Source: Prosthecobacter sp.
GTDB taxonomy: Bacteria; Verrucomicrobiota; Verrucomicrobiia; Verrucomicrobiales; Verrucomicrobiaceae
Direction: 5' to 3'
Assembly: GCA_021733925.1 (NCBI GenBank)
Contig: JAIPJY010000023.1
Coordinates: 40,247-104,246 of the forward strand
Length of the DNA: 64,000 bases
A program made the position numbers and the translations under genes. The notes beneath the pieces were generated by a model. That model ran no database searches, was not told the origin of the DNA, and saw nothing but the letters and a program-made list of their open reading frames with translations. This document shows, in pieces, positions 7,549 through 20,600 of the stretch. The stretch's first letter is position 1, and the number at the start of each line of letters is the position of its first letter.

Positions 7549-8239
7549 TGGCGCGATGAGTTGATATTGCGGTTTTTTCCCCCGCGGGGGGGGGTAATGG
7601 GTACGTTTACACTGCATGAACATGTTTTATGTAAGAAATGACACTTGAAATGGCACAAGACATGAGCCAAATGAATCATCGTTTAGATAGGCTAGGATGT
7701 ATGCTCACAGGCCAGTTTTTGTGATGCATTCGTCCTGAACCTTTGCATTCCATCATGAAGTTGAGTGAAGTCTCTGCTGTGCTACGAAGCGCTTGTGGAG
7801 ATCTTTTTTATTCCAGACACATAACGCCTTCCTCAATAATGACATTCGCAAGATTCTTCACCTGTACGCTGCTGGTCTTTCTTGCTCAACAACTGGGGGC
7901 ACCGAACACCGTCACAGGCACCTCGCCGGGCACTGGAAGCATCGTCGGCGGCACGAAGAAGACCACCTCATTCAATGGCTTTACCGGCACCACGGGGGTG
8001 GACTTTAGCGCGGTGGAGGGCAGAGCGGGTGCGTCCAGCTTGGATGTGACGCCTCCTTTTGGCCAAGACGCTATATCCCAGGTTTTCCCTTATCCGTCTT
8101 GCTCATCCGTCACTGACACCTCCCCTGTCCTCCCGCTGGTGAAGCATGGCTTCCGCGTCAGTCCTTCCCGTTTCCCCACCGTTCTGTTTTCACTCTTCGT
8201 CTGACGTTGTTCCCAGCCTCCCGTCCCGCCTTCTTTGCC
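7549..8239. other. Gene-poor spacer before the giant gene
   Basis: This 690-bp stretch holds no well-supported gene. It contains a T6 tract followed by a C/G palindrome (about 7571-7594), an AT-richer patch at 7610-7740 that probably includes the promoter of the giant gene, and the weak open frame described at 7839-8204. Confidence 0.5.
7839..8204 (+). CDS. Short secreted ORF with a possible degenerate TIG remnant
   Basis: From the ATG at 7839 a 121-residue frame begins with a signal-like hydrophobic segment (FARFFTCTLLVFLAQQLG). It is followed by GSIVGGTKKTTSFNGFTGTTGVDF, quoted here as two parts GSIVGGTKKTT and SFNGFTGTTGVDF, which resembles the GGT.VT..G.GF.G.T.V.FGG core of IPT/TIG domains. 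After that the sequence loses any recognisable pattern. It could be a remnant of a duplicated 5' end of the giant gene, whose own product starts with a signal peptide and a TIG domain, or simply a chance open frame. Nothing else supports it, and I do not assign a function. Confidence 0.3.
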   Translation: MTFARFFTCTLLVFLAQQLGAPNTVTGTSPGTGSIVGGTKKTTSFNGFTGTTGVDFSAVEGRAGASSLDVTPPFGQDAISQVFPYPSCSSVTDTSPVLPLVKHGFRVSPSRFPTVLFSLFV

Positions 8240-11200
8240 ATGAAAAGCTTCCTCACGCTCTTCCTTCTGTGTTTCACCGCAGTGCTGCACGCAGTCCCGC
8301 CCGTCGTCTTTAGCATTCTGCCAACCAGTGGCACGACCGCAGGCGGAACCACTGTGACGATCCTTGGCACGGCCTTCGACTTATCCACGGCCGTGACCTT
8401 CGGCGGTGTGGCCGTGGCCAGTTTCACGGTGGAGAGCAATCATATCATCACTGCTACCACCCCGGCACATGCTGCCGGCACTGTCAGTGTGGATGTCACC
8501 AATCCCAGTGGCACGAGTGCGGCGAACACGCTTTACACTTATTTTGCACCCACGGTGCAAATTGGACCGCCCTTCGCAGAATTTGTCGATCCCAATCCGG
8601 CAGCGGGGAATCAGTTTGGAGCCACGGTGGTGGCGCTAAACACGGGGAACGTGGTGGTCACCGCACCTTACGACGACGCGGGCGGGACGGACGCCGGGGC
8701 CGTTTACCTCTTCAACGGCGCCACCGGAGCGCTCATCAGCACGCTGACGGGTTCCACGGCCAATGATCGTGTGGGTGGCGGGGGTGTGAGGGTGCTGGGT
8801 AACGGCAACTATTTGGTGCACAGCGGAAATTGGAACAACGGAGCTGCAACCAATGCCGGCGCGGTGACGTGGGGCAGCGGCACGGCGGGGGTGAGCGGCG
8901 CGGTCAGTGCCGCCAACAGCCTCGTCGGTTCCACGGCCAATGACAGCCTGGGCAACGCTGGGGTGACGATTCTGAGGAATGGCAACTATGTGGTGGCAAG
9001 CTATCAATGGGACAACGGAGCCGTCGTTGATGCTGGAGCGGCGACCTGGGGCAGCGGCACGGCGGGAGTGAGCGGCGCGGTGAGTGCCAGCAACAGCCTC
9101 ATCGGCTCCACCGCCAATGACTATGTGGGCATCGGCGTGAGGGCACTGAGCAATGGCAACTATGTGGTGAACAGCTCCAACTGGGACAACGGAGCCGTCG
9201 TTGATGCCGGCGCGGTGACCTGGGGCAGCGGCACGACAGGGGTGGTCGGTGCGGTGAGCAGCAGCAACAGCCTCGTCGGCTCCACGGCCAGTGACCAAGT
9301 GGGCTACTCCAGCACGATGGCGCTGAGCAATGGCAACTATGTGGTGAACAGCCCCTACTGGGACAAAGGAGCCGTCGCTGATGCTGGAGCGGTGACCTGG
9401 GTCAACGGCACGTCTGGGATGGTCGGTGCGGTGAGCAGCAGCAACAGCCTCGTCGGCTCCACGGCCAGTGACCAAGTGGGCCGCAGCGGCGTGACCCCGT
9501 TGACCAATGGCAACTATGTGGTGGCAAGCTATCAATGGGACAACGGAGCTGTCGTTGATGCTGGAGCGGCGACTTGGGGTAGCGGTACGTCTGGGGTGAG
9601 CGGCGCGGTGAGCTCGATCAACAGCCTCGTCGGCTCCACAGCCAATGACAATGTGGGGGGGGGCGGCGTGTATACGTTGAGCAATGGCAACTATGTGGTG
9701 CGCAGCACTAATTGGGACAACGGAGCCGCCATCAATGCCGGAGCGGCGACCTGGGGCAGCGGCACTGCGGGGGTGACCGGTGTGGTGAGCTCGATCAACA
9801 GCCTCGTCGGCTCCACCGCCAATGACAATGTGGGCAACGTCTTGGTCCCCTTGACCAATGGCAGCTACGTGGTGCATAGCTCAATTTGGGACAACGGAGC
9901 CGTCTCTAATGCCGGAGCGGCGACCTGGGGCAGCGGCACGACTGGGGTGAGCGGCGTGGTGAGTTCCAGCAACAGCCTCGTCGGCTCCACGGCGAGTGAC
10001 AATGTGGGCGGCGGCGGCGTGACGGCACTAAGCAATGGCAACTATGTGGTGCGCAGCCAGAACTGGGACAACGGAGCCGCCATTAATGCCGGAGCGGCGA
10101 CCTGGGGCAGCGGCACGACTGGGGTGAGCGGCGCGGTGAGTTCCAGCAACAGCCTCGTCGGCTCCACGACCGGTGACACTGTGGGCAGCAGCCCTGTGAC
10201 GGCACTGAGCAATGGCAACTATGTGGTGGGCAGCCCCAACTGGGACAACGGAGCCGTCTTTAATGCCGGAGCGTCGACCTGGGGCAGTGGCGCGTCCGGG
10301 GTGAGCGGCGTGGTGAGTTCCAGCAATAGCCTCGTTGGCTCCGCCGGCAATGACCAAGTAGGCGGCAGCGTGACGGCGCTGAGCAATGGCAACTATGTGG
10401 TGCGCAGCGGTTTTTGGAACAGCGGTGCCGCCAATGCCGTCGGAGCGCTGACTTGGGGCAGTGGCACCACCGGGGTGAGCGGCGCGGTGAGTTCCAGCAA
10501 CAGCCTCGTCGGCTCCACGGCCAGTGACCAAGTAGGCGGCAGCGTGACGGCGCTGAGCAATGGCAACTACGTGGTGTATAGCTCATTTTGGGACAACGGA
10601 GCTGCTGCCAATGTCGGCGCGGCGACCTGGGGCAGTGGCACGACGGGGGTGAGTGGTGCGGTGAGCAGCAGCAACAGCGTGTTGGGCCAGTTGGCCAGCG
10701 CCGGCCTGCAACTCGCCAATCCGGACGATGTCAACGGCACTTTTTTTGCTGTGTTCCTCACTGAGGGGGGCGGGAAAGTCCGGCTCGGTTCCCAGAACGA
10801 TGGCCTCGGTCCCCCCCCAGCCCCCACGGTTACCAGTCTCGACATCACCAGCGGCAGCACGGCGGGCGGCACCAGCGTGACCCTCACCGGCACCGCCTTC
10901 ACCGGAGCCACGGGCGTGACCTTTGGCGGCGTGGCAGTGGCCAGCTTCATGGTGGTCAATGACACCACGATCACGGCCGTCACGGCAGCGGGCAGCGCAG
11001 GCAGCAGCAGCGTGGTGGTGACCACAGCGGGCGGCAGCAACGCGGCGAACACGCTTTACACCTTCGGCAACACCGCTCCCGTGATCACCAGCAATGGCGG
11101 TGGCGGCACGGCGGGCATCAACGTGGCCGAGAACACCACGGCTGTGACCACTGTCACTGCTACCGACTCCGAAGTGCCAGCGACGCAGAGCCTGACCTTC

Positions 11201-11599
11201 ACCAAGAGCGGCGCTGACGCGGCTCTTTTCACCCTCAACTCCAGCAGCGGCGCGCTCTCCTTCACCACCGCGCCGAACTTTGAAGCGCCTGCCGATGCAG
11301 GTGCCAACAACGTCTATGACGTTACGGTCACGGTCACGGACGACGGCACCGGTTTGCTGACCGACACCCAGGCTCTGAGTGTGACCGTCACGGATGTGAA
11401 TGAAGCGCCGAGCATTGCAGGCGACTCTGTCCAACTCGCCTACGAGACCGTGAATCCGACGCGTTCGGGCAGCAATATTGTCTATTCCGTCAACAATGCC
11501 GCCGCCCTGGCTGGCGCCACCTTCAGCCGTGTGCGCTACCGCATGGAATTGACGGTGGCTGGCACGCCGCGTTATGCAGAAACGACGTTTGATGCCTAG
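8240..11599 (+). CDS. Giant repeat protein, N-terminal part (signal peptide, TIG, 59-residue repeats, TIG, cadherin-like)
   Basis: The product starts with a cleavable-looking signal peptide (residues 1-18). A first IPT/TIG domain (about 20-105: FSILPTSGTTAGG, VTFGGVAV, ANTLYTY) is followed by an FG-GAP-like stretch. Eleven tandem 58-59-residue repeats with the core LSNGNYVV..P.WDNGA and ATWGSGT.GVSG occupy 8738-10677; they resemble the DUF5650 repeat family. A second TIG domain (10830-11080) and a cadherin-like domain (11085-11420, with NVAENTT, TATDSEV and VTDVNEAP) follow. The frame ends at TAG 11597-11599, after which the same frame continues. The codon at this place was probably TGG, giving DAWAGLNV, but that is an inference. 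A TTG 11 codons upstream also keeps the frame open but precedes the signal peptide. Confidence 0.8.
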   Translation: MKSFLTLFLLCFTAVLHAVPPVVFSILPTSGTTAGGTTVTILGTAFDLSTAVTFGGVAVASFTVESNHIITATTPAHAAGTVSVDVTNPSGTSAANTLYTYFAPTVQIGPPFAEFVDPNPAAGNQFGATVVALNTGNVVVTAPYDDAGGTDAGAVYLFNGATGALISTLTGSTANDRVGGGGVRVLGNGNYLVHSGNWNNGAATNAGAVTWGSGTAGVSGAVSAANSLVGSTANDSLGNAGVTILRNGNYVVASYQWDNGAVVDAGAATWGSGTAGVSGAVSASNSLIGSTANDYVGIGVRALSNGNYVVNSSNWDNGAVVDAGAVTWGSGTTGVVGAVSSSNSLVGSTASDQVGYSSTMALSNGNYVVNSPYWDKGAVADAGAVTWVNGTSGMVGAVSSSNSLVGSTASDQVGRSGVTPLTNGNYVVASYQWDNGAVVDAGAATWGSGTSGVSGAVSSINSLVGSTANDNVGGGGVYTLSNGNYVVRSTNWDNGAAINAGAATWGSGTAGVTGVVSSINSLVGSTANDNVGNVLVPLTNGSYVVHSSIWDNGAVSNAGAATWGSGTTGVSGVVSSSNSLVGSTASDNVGGGGVTALSNGNYVVRSQNWDNGAAINAGAATWGSGTTGVSGAVSSSNSLVGSTTGDTVGSSPVTALSNGNYVVGSPNWDNGAVFNAGASTWGSGASGVSGVVSSSNSLVGSAGNDQVGGSVTALSNGNYVVRSGFWNSGAANAVGALTWGSGTTGVSGAVSSSNSLVGSTASDQVGGSVTALSNGNYVVYSSFWDNGAAANVGAATWGSGTTGVSGAVSSSNSVLGQLASAGLQLANPDDVNGTFFAVFLTEGGGKVRLGSQNDGLGPPPAPTVTSLDITSGSTAGGTSVTLTGTAFTGATGVTFGGVAVASFMVVNDTTITAVTAAGSAGSSSVVVTTAGGSNAANTLYTFGNTAPVITSNGGGGTAGINVAENTTAVTTVTATDSEVPATQSLTFTKSGADAALFTLNSSSGALSFTTAPNFEAPADAGANNVYDVTVTVTDDGTGLLTDTQALSVTVTDVNEAPSIAGDSVQLAYETVNPTRSGSNIVYSVNNAAALAGATFSRVRYRMELTVAGTPRYAETTFDA
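8738..10677 (+). repeat. Eleven tandem 177-bp (59-residue) repeats, DUF5650-like
   Basis: Each unit encodes L(V/I)GSTA.D.VG, then LSNGNYVV.S..WDNGA, (V/A)TWGSGT.GVSG.VSS.NS. Ten of the units begin with a GSTA, GSTT or GSAG variant of the first motif, and the phase is 174-177 bp. The unit-to-unit DNA identity is high, so this tract is prone to recombination and to mis-assembly. The periodic WDNGA and NGNYVV motifs suggest repeated beta-blades. Confidence 0.85.
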
Positions 11600-11611
11600 G
11601 CCGGTCTGAAC

Positions 11612-14600
11612 GTGGCAGGCTTGAAGGTTCCGGATGGCAGCAACCTGCTCACCATCCAGCGCAACGTGACGAACTTGACGGTGGACTCGAACTATCCCGG
11701 CGTCGTCAATGCCACGGCTCAGACGGGACGGTTGGAGATCTGGCCCAGCAACTACAATCAAACGGCCTCAGGTGGTGTCGGTGGCTCCAGCAGCACCTTT
11801 GATTTTGACGATGGAGGCTTTGGCACGAGCGTGGGTCATGGCAGCTTTCAGGTTCATAACCTGTCTTCCGCCCCGATACAGACAGTTTTAGCCTGGAACA
11901 ATCATGGGGCGGCCAATCCTGAAACCGGTTTCGGCAACCAACCCACGACTAACCCTGACTGGACTTTTGCCACTTTGGGCACCACGGGCTGGAAGCTGCA
12001 GATTTCGATCATGACGCCGAATCTGCCCGCCACCTTTGCCCTGACGGAGGACGTGACGGGCAACCTGCTCTTCACTGGCACGCCCTTTGCAGATGACAGC
12101 GCCTCGCTGACGGTCACACTGGCGGTGGCAGACGGTGTCATCACCGGCAACGCGGGCACCGGCATCACGGTGGGCGGCACGGCCGTCTCACGGACCTTCA
12201 CCGGCACGGTGGCCGACCTCAACACCTACTTCACCACCGCTGGAAAAGTCACCTACCTCGGCGTCCTGAACAACGACACCGCACGGACGCTCACCACGAC
12301 CATTTCCGACGGCACCTTCAGCGCCAACACGGACAGCACGATCAACTTCGCGCCGGTGAATGACACACCATTGGATCTTGCACTGAGCGCCACAAGCATC
12401 GCGGAGAACGTGGGGGCAAATTCAACGGTGGGCACGTTGAGCACGACGGATGTCGATACGGGCGACACCTTCACCTATACGCTGGTGGCTGGCACCGGCA
12501 GCACGGACAATGCCGCGTTCAACATCTTGGGGAACGCCTTGCGCATCACCGCTTCCCCGAACTTTGAGGTGAAGAACAGCTACGACGTCCGGGTGCGCAG
12601 CACCGATGCGGGCGGGCTGTCCTTCGAGAAGCAGTTCACCATCAGCATCAGCAACGTGATCGAAGCGCCGGTGATCGCCTCTGCCACGAGCGCCAACTTG
12701 GCTCCCACGACCGCCACGCTCGGCGGGAACGTGACGAGTGATGGCGGCCTGGCGGTGACGGAGCGCGGGGTGGTGTATGCGCTGACGGCCACGAACAGCA
12801 GTCCGCAGATCGGCGGCACCGGAGTGACGAAACTCGTGGGCACGGGCACGACCGGGGTTTTCACGGTGGATGTGAGCGGCCTGAGCTCCAACAAGGACTA
12901 TTCGTATGCGGCCTACGCCCTCAATGGCGATGCCACGAGCTACACGAGCGTGGACACCTTCACCACGACGACCGACTTTGTGCCGGGAACGGGAGTCACG
13001 GTCACCTACAGCGGCGTCATCGGCGGCACGACGGGCGTGAGTATCACTGGCGGCGGCACGCTCGAACTGACTGGCCTGAACACCTACAACGCGAACACGA
13101 ACGTGGGGGACGGCACGATTTCCATCAACACGGTGGGCACCGGAGCCTCGCCGCAGTCCCTCGGCGCGGGCGGCACGGTGAACCTGGGTTCGCCGGGCAC
13201 CTCGTCGGGTGCGCTGATCTACACAGGCGGTGCGGGCACGCTGGACAAGGACATCAACGCGCTGGGCAACGGCGCGGATACCGTGCAGAACGCCGGCAGC
13301 GGGCTGCTGACGCTTTCCGGCACCCTCGACAAGACCGGCACCGTACTCACACTCAAAGGCGGGGCCAACGGTATCACCGTGTCAGGCTCCATCACGGGCA
13401 ACACCGGCAGCCCGAACTCCGACCTGATCGTGGACGGCGGACCGGTGACGCTGAACAGCGCAAACAGCTACAACGGCCCGACCTACATCATCAACGGCGG
13501 CACGCTCAATGCGAACGCGGTGGATGCGCTGCCGACGAGCCCGGCACGTTCGGCCATTCTCATGGACCAGAGCGGCACCGGCAGCTCTACGCTGGCACTT
13601 GGCGTCAGCCAGTCGGTGCTGTCCCTGACTGGAGCAGCCACCTCGGCCATCAATCTGAATGCCAATTCGCTGACCGTGGGAGACACCTCCGGCAGCACCA
13701 CCTTTGACGGCGTCATCAGCGGCGTGGGCGGCAGCCTCATCAAAGATGGCGCCAGCACCCTGGTGCTCAGCGGCACCAACACCTACACCGGCGGCACGAA
13801 TGTGACTGCGGGCACCATCGTGCTGGCCAACCAGAGCGGGTTCGGCACCGGCACCGTCACACTGGCCGGCGGGGTCAATTTCAGCACCTCCGGTTTTGAA
13901 GGCAACAGCGCCGGCGGCGCGCTTCCGAATGCCCTCGTCCTCAGCGGTGGCATGGTAAATGTGGATGTCAGCTTTGGTGCCAAGGACATCTGGATCAACA
14001 CAGGCGTCTCCGGCACCGGTGGTTTCTCCGTCACAGGCGCTGGCGCGATCATGCGCAACCCTGGGCTGATGCTCTCGGGCGCCAACACCTTCCAGGGCGG
14101 GGTGACCATCGCCAATCAGACCCGGGTCTCGATTGACAACAACACGTCCCTCGGAACTGGCGGCCTGCGGGCGGCCAGTGGCACTGGCACGCTCCGGGTG
14201 GCCGGCAACGTGTCCAATGTGGCGAACAGCATCGTGATCGCCAGTGGCGTGACCTTGAATGTCGAGGTGGACAGCGGGATTGGTGGTGTGCTTTCCGGCG
14301 TCATCTCCTCCGAAGGGGCCGGCGGCAGCCTGACGAAGAGTGATGCAGGCACGCTGACCTTGACCGGGGCGAACACCTACACGGGAGCTACGACGGTGAG
14401 CGCGGGCACCTTGCAAGCTGGCAGTGCCGTGGCATTCACCAACAAGGGGGCGCTGTCGATGTCCGGCAGCGGTGTCCTTGACCTCGGCGGGTTTGCCGTT
14501 GGCTTCACGGATGCGAGTGCCAGCGCGACAACCAACACCATCACCAACAACGGGGCCGCGAATGCCACGCTGAACTTTTCTAATTTGAACACTCAGATCA

Positions 14601-17600
14601 GCAGCCTCATCCAGGACGGAACCAGGACCCTGGCGGTGAGCTTTAGAAATGACAATTCGGCCAGCAACCTCTTTAAACTCGACAGCGCCAACACGTTCTC
14701 CGGCGGTGTGACCCTTTTGGACGGAAGCGCTGTTGGTTCCGGGTTTGGCTCGCGGCTAAGAATTAGCAATCTGGTCACCACCGTGGGATCTGCGGGCTCG
14801 ATTGTCAGCAGTCCCTTCGGCACCGGAGCCATCACCATCGGTCAGGTGGCCACTGACAAGGCTGGCATCTTGTTCGACACCACGGCCAACAACACCCTCG
14901 CCAATGCAATTGTCGTCAATACCGCACTGGGCAATGATCAGCCAGGTATTCGAGTGGACACCGCAGCCACGGGCCTTGTTTTGTCAGGACAGATAACCGC
15001 GAACTTGGCCAACGCGCTGTTCTCCAATGGCACGAGTGGCAGTGGCGTGGCGACGGTGAACCTGACGGGCCAGGTGACGGGTGCATTTGGTCTTGAGACC
15101 AATGCATCGGCTATCGCGGTGACTTTGAACAATGCGGCAGACAACAACGATTATGCTGGCAACACGATTACCGGGTCAACTTCCTTCTTGAACTTGGGCA
15201 GGGCCAACCAGATTCCCAACGGTGCGGCCAAGGGGAATGTGGTCAATGCGGGCACCTTGAATCTGAATGGCTTCAGTGAGACGATCAACGGCCTCAGCGG
15301 CGCGGGCACGATTGACGGCGTCAGCGGAACTCCGACACTGACCATCGGTGACAACGATGCGAGCAGCACCTACTCTGGTGTGATCAAGAACACTGCCGGC
15401 ACGCTGGCGCTGACCAAGACCGGCGCTGGCACGATGACTCTGGACGGTACGGCGGCCAACACCTACACCGGAGCCACGACAGTCAACGGCGGCGTGCTGG
15501 TGCTGAACAAGACGGGCGCGGGCAGTGAAAACGCGATTGCCGCCGGCGGCAGCATTGTCGTCAATTCTGGCGGCACCCTGCGTTTGGGCACCCAGGGGCA
15601 GATCAATGACAGCATCACCAGTTTCAGCATCAACGGCGGCACCTTCGACCTGCAGACTTTCACCGATGGGGTGAACTCTCAAATTGCGCTCACCAGCGGT
15701 TCCATCATTGGCGGAGACACAGGTTTCGTTCTTGCCCGCGGTGGCTACGCAGGCGCTGGCACCACCACGATTTCCAAGAGGATTTCCGTCCGAGCTGCAG
15801 ATGCGAACAGCGGGTTGTTTGATATCACAAGCGGCACGACTACGGTCAGTGGGGTCATTCACACGGACTCAGGAGGCGCTGCAGGCATTTCAAAGACCGG
15901 CACGGGCACTCTGGTGCTCAGCGGGGCGAGCACCTACGCGGGCGCCACGACGGTGAGCGCAGGCATCCTCAACATCCAGACCGCCACGGGTCTCGGTACC
16001 ACTGCGGGGAGCACCTCCGTCAGCAATGGCGCGACCTTGCAGTTGCAGGGTGGCATCACGGTGGGAGCGGAAGCGCTATCTCTCAATGGCGGCGCGGCCA
16101 GCGGTCAGACGGGGGCCTTGGTCAACGTCAGCGGCACCAACACTTACGGCGGTGCGGTCACGGTCACGGCCAGCAGCTCCATTTCCGCTGCCAGCGGCTC
16201 GGTGCTCAACCTCACTGGCGGGGTGATCAAAAACGGCACCGTGGCGACCTTCAACGGCGGGGGCACGATCAATGTGGGGACCGTGGGTATCAGCGGTGCT
16301 TCGGCCAACTCGGACCTCGTCATTGACGGAACCATAGTAAACCTGAATGTGGCCAACACCTACAATGGTCCGACCTTCATCCGCAACAGCGGCACGCTCA
16401 ATGCCAATGTGGTGGGCGCGTTGCCGACGGGAACGCGCACCGCGCTGACCTTTGACGGCACGGGAACGTCGGTGCTGACCCTGGGTGCGGCGCAGTCCGT
16501 GGCCTCCTTGACTGCGGCAGGTGCTGCGACGGTGACGCTCAACGCCAATACATTGACGGTAGGCACCAGCACCGGAAGCACGACCTTTGCGGGAGCCATT
16601 GGGGGCACGGGCGGCCTGACCAAGGATGGGGCGAGCACTCAGGTTCTTAGCGGTAGCAACGGCTACAGCGGCGCGACGACGGTGAGCGCAGGCACTTTGT
16701 CGATCACGGGTGACATCAATGCCTCCGCGACGATTGCGGTCAACGGCGGGCTGCTCTCCACGAGCGGAGCGGACATGCTGGCCAACACGGCGGCGGTGAC
16801 AGTGGCCGGCGGCACACTCACGGTGGGTGGCGCAGACACGGTGGGCACGCTGACAATGAGCAGCGGCATTATTGGCGGTTCTGCAACCCTGACGGCAACG
16901 ACCTACGGCCTGAGCGGCGGCACGGTGAATGGGAATCTGGGTACGGGAACGATCAACAGTTCGGGCACGGTGGCCCTCAACGGCACGGCTGGCGCGACCG
17001 TAGTAAATGTGACGGCTGGGACGCTGACTCTCGGAGCCAGTAGCGCGATCAACAGCGCCACGACGGTGGGCATCAGTGGTGGCAGCCTGACACTGGGAGC
17101 TTCCAACCAGATTGGCAATAGTGCGGCAGTGACGGTGTCCGGCGGCACTTTGGCGATGGGAGCCAACAGTGACACGGTGGGAACCGTGGTGTTGACCTCG
17201 GGCAGCATCACCGGCAGCACGGGTGTGCTTACCAGCACAGCGGCGTATGACATGCGTGCTGGCAGTGTGAGTGCGATTCTTGGCGGCACCGCCGGCCTGA
17301 ACAAGACGACGGCGGGAACGGTGACGCTGAGCGGCGCGAACACCTACACCGGCGCGACGACGATCACCACAGGCACCTTGCAGGTGGATGGTTCCCTGGC
17401 CGCTGGCAGCACGGTGGGAGTGGGCACGGCGGGCACGTTGAGCGGTTCGGGCACGATCAACGGCAACACGACCCTGACGGGAAGCGGCATCATTAACCTG
17501 ACCAACCCTGGAGTCATTGCTGGCACCTTGGGAGTGACCGGCGGCAACTGGAATGGCACGGGCAGCGTGACGGGCCTGGTGACCTCCAGCAGCGGCACCT

Positions 17601-20600
17601 TCACCATCGGCAGCGGGGCGAACTTGACGGCGAATGGCGATCTGAACGTCACCGGGGGCACGTTGGCCAGCGGAAGCGGCACGAGCACGATCACCGGCAG
17701 TGTGAACTACACCAGCGGCAGCAGCAGCACCTTTGGTGGGGTGATCGCCGGCAGTGGCAAGACGGTGACGATGAACAACGGGTCGGGCACCTTGACCTTG
17801 AGCGGCAACAACTCCTACACGGGATTGACTACGGTGAGCGCGGGCGTGTTGAACATTCAGAGCGCCAACGCCCTGGGAACAACGGCTGCGGGCACGAGCG
17901 TCACTTCGGGGGCTGCACTGCAAATTCAGGGCAGTATCACGACGGCGGCCGAGGCTTTGACCTTGAACGGCACGGGCGTCAGCAATACCGGGGCGCTGCG
18001 CAACATCAGCGGCACCAACGACTTCGCTGGTCTCGTCACGCTGGGCAGCGCGGCGCGGATCAACTCGGATGCAGGAACGCTGACGCTGAGCAACACGGGC
18101 ACGATCACGGGAGCATTCGGCCTCACGGTGGGTGGCGCGGGAAACACCACGATCAACAGCATCATCGGCACCACGGCGGGCGGCTTGACCAAGGATGGAG
18201 CGGGCACACTGACGCTCACGGGCGCAAACACCTACTCGGGCGGCTACACATCGGTCCAGGCCGGTACGCTTCAAGCCGGGGCCAACAACGTGCTCCCAGG
18301 CTCCGTGGAAGTGAAGTTCACCGGCACCCTTGATCTCAATGGCTTCAACGCCACGGTTTCGGGCAATACCATCGGAACTTCCAGTCTCTACTTCGGTGCC
18401 AATTCGGTAGGCCAGACAGCGACGGTCACCACCGGCGCAGGGACTTTGACGGTGAACGGGAACATCGGGGTGGACAGCAATGCCTACGGAACCAATCTCC
18501 TCAGCGGCAATCTTGATCTGGGGGGAGCGGTTCGCACCATTTCAGTGATCACCGGTGGCACGGGGGTCACCTTGACGATTTCAGCGGCGGTTTCCAACGG
18601 CGGTATAACCAAGACTCAGGGGGGCACATTGATTCTCTCCGGCAGCAACGGCTACAGCGGCGCAACGACGGTGAGCGCGGGCACCTTGTCCGTCACGGGT
18701 GACATCAACTCCTCCGCGACGATTGCAGTCAACAGCGGGCTGCTTTCCACGAGCGGGGCTAATAAACTGGCCGATGCTGCGGCAGTGACCGTGGCCGGCG
18801 GCACACTCACGATCGGCGGAAATGACACGGTGGGCACGCTGACGATGAGCAGCGGTGCCATTGGTGGTTCGGCTACCTTGACGGCAACGACCTACGGCCT
18901 GAGCGGCGGCACGGTGAATGGGAATCTGGGCACGGGAACGATCAACAGCTCGGGTACCGTGGCTCTCAACGGCACGGCGGGAGCGGCTGTGGTCAATGTG
19001 ACGGCGGGCAATCTGACGCTCGGAGCCAGCAGCGCGATTAACAGCGCCACCACGGTGGGCATCAGTGGGGGCAGCCTGACACTGGGAGCCTCCAACCAGA
19101 TCGGCAATAGTGCGGTGGTGACGGTGTCCGGCGGCACCTTGGCAATGGGAGCCAACAGTGACACGGTGGCGTCAGTCGTGTTGACCTCGGGCAGCATCAC
19201 CGGCAGCACGGGCGTGCTTACCAGCACAGCGGCGTATGACATGCAGGCTGGCAGCGTGAGTGCGATTTTGGGCGGCAGCGCCGGCCTGAACAAGACGACA
19301 GCGGGAACGGTGACGCTGAGCGGCGCGAACACCTACACAGGCGCAACGACGATCAGTGCTGGTAAGTTAACACTCCAGGGAACTTATGGTTCGTCTGGAT
19401 TTGCCATCTCATCGGGGGCCGTTCTTGAGTTCAACAGCGGTTCATCCCAAGACTATGGCACTGCCAACTTTTCAGGGGCTGGGACACTTCTAAAAACGGG
19501 TACAGGTGAACTCAGGTGGGGAGGGAGTGCCGCCACATTTGCGCTGACTTCTGGATCACTCATTGACATCCAGGGTGGATTGGTGGTTGGCGGGAACTTT
19601 GCCAACGAAGTTTGGACCAACAACAAATCGGATCTGAACATTGCCGGCGGAGCTTTCTTTGCGGGGGTGGAAGCCAACGTCCGAGTCAATGCACTGACAG
19701 GTGGTGGTACACTTTCCACGGGCTTCTCCGGCAGCGGTTACACCAGTTTTACCCTTGGGGTTGACAATGGAGGAGGGACCTTTTCAGGAACTATCACCGA
19801 TGGTGTAAGCAGCTTGGGTGGGTATTCGGATTTTGGTGGTGCGGTTTCCACAGGCAACCTTACCAAGGCAGGCACCGGAACGCAGATTTTAACGGGCGCG
19901 AACACCTACACCGGCACGACGACGGTGAGCGCGGGCATCCTCAACATTCAGAATGCCACGGGCCTCGGCACCATCGCAGGTGGCACTTCGGTGAGCAATG
20001 GAGCGACTCTGCAATTGCAGGGTGGCATCACGGTGGGGGCGGAGGCGCTCTCGCTCAATGGCGGTGCGGCCAGCGGTCAAACGGGGGCCTTGGTCAACGT
20101 CAGCGGTACCAACACCTACGGCGGTGCGATCACGGTGACGGCCAGCAGTTCCATCTCGGCGGCCAGCGGTTCCGTGCTCAACCTCACGGGTGGGGTGGTC
20201 AAGAATGGTACTGTGGCGACCTTCAACGGCGGCGGCACGATCAATGTGGGGACCGTGGGCATCAGCGGTGCTTCGGCCAACTCGGACCTCGTCATTGACG
20301 GAACGGTGGTGAATCTCAATGTGGCCAATACTTACAATGGCCCGACCTTCATCCGCAACAGCGGCACGCTCAATGCCAATGTGGTGGGCGCGTTGCCGAC
20401 GGCAACGCGCACCGCGCTGACCTTTGACGGCACGGGAACGTCGGTGCTGACCCTGGGTGCGGCGCAGTCCGTGGCCTCCCTGACTGCGGCGGGAGCTGCG
20501 ACAGTGACACTCAATGCGAATACGCTGACCATCGGCGCAGCCAGTGGCAGCACCACCTTTGCAGGAATCATTGGTGGCACGGGCGGTCTAATCAAGGATG

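Noticed and set aside
7571-7594. Rho-independent terminator at the C/G palindrome
   Set aside because: The T-tract precedes the stem on the plus strand and no T-tract follows it on either strand in the needed position.
8738-10677. CRISPR-like or minisatellite array
   Set aside because: The 177-bp period encodes conserved protein repeats in frame without spacers; it is a protein repeat.
11597-11599. Programmed amber read-through or pyrrolysine
   Set aside because: No PylT/PylS or stem-loop element is visible and the context (DA-stop-AG) suggests a TGG to TAG change; a simple nonsense mutation or error is more economical.
16076-18274. 732-residue minus-strand open frame inside the giant gene
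   Set aside because: It is antisense to PATR repeats; the repetitive GC-rich sense codons keep the antisense frame open. Its composition (Arg/Ala/His/Gly-rich) matches no family. The same holds for 13382-14416, 10583-11761 and 8636-9877.
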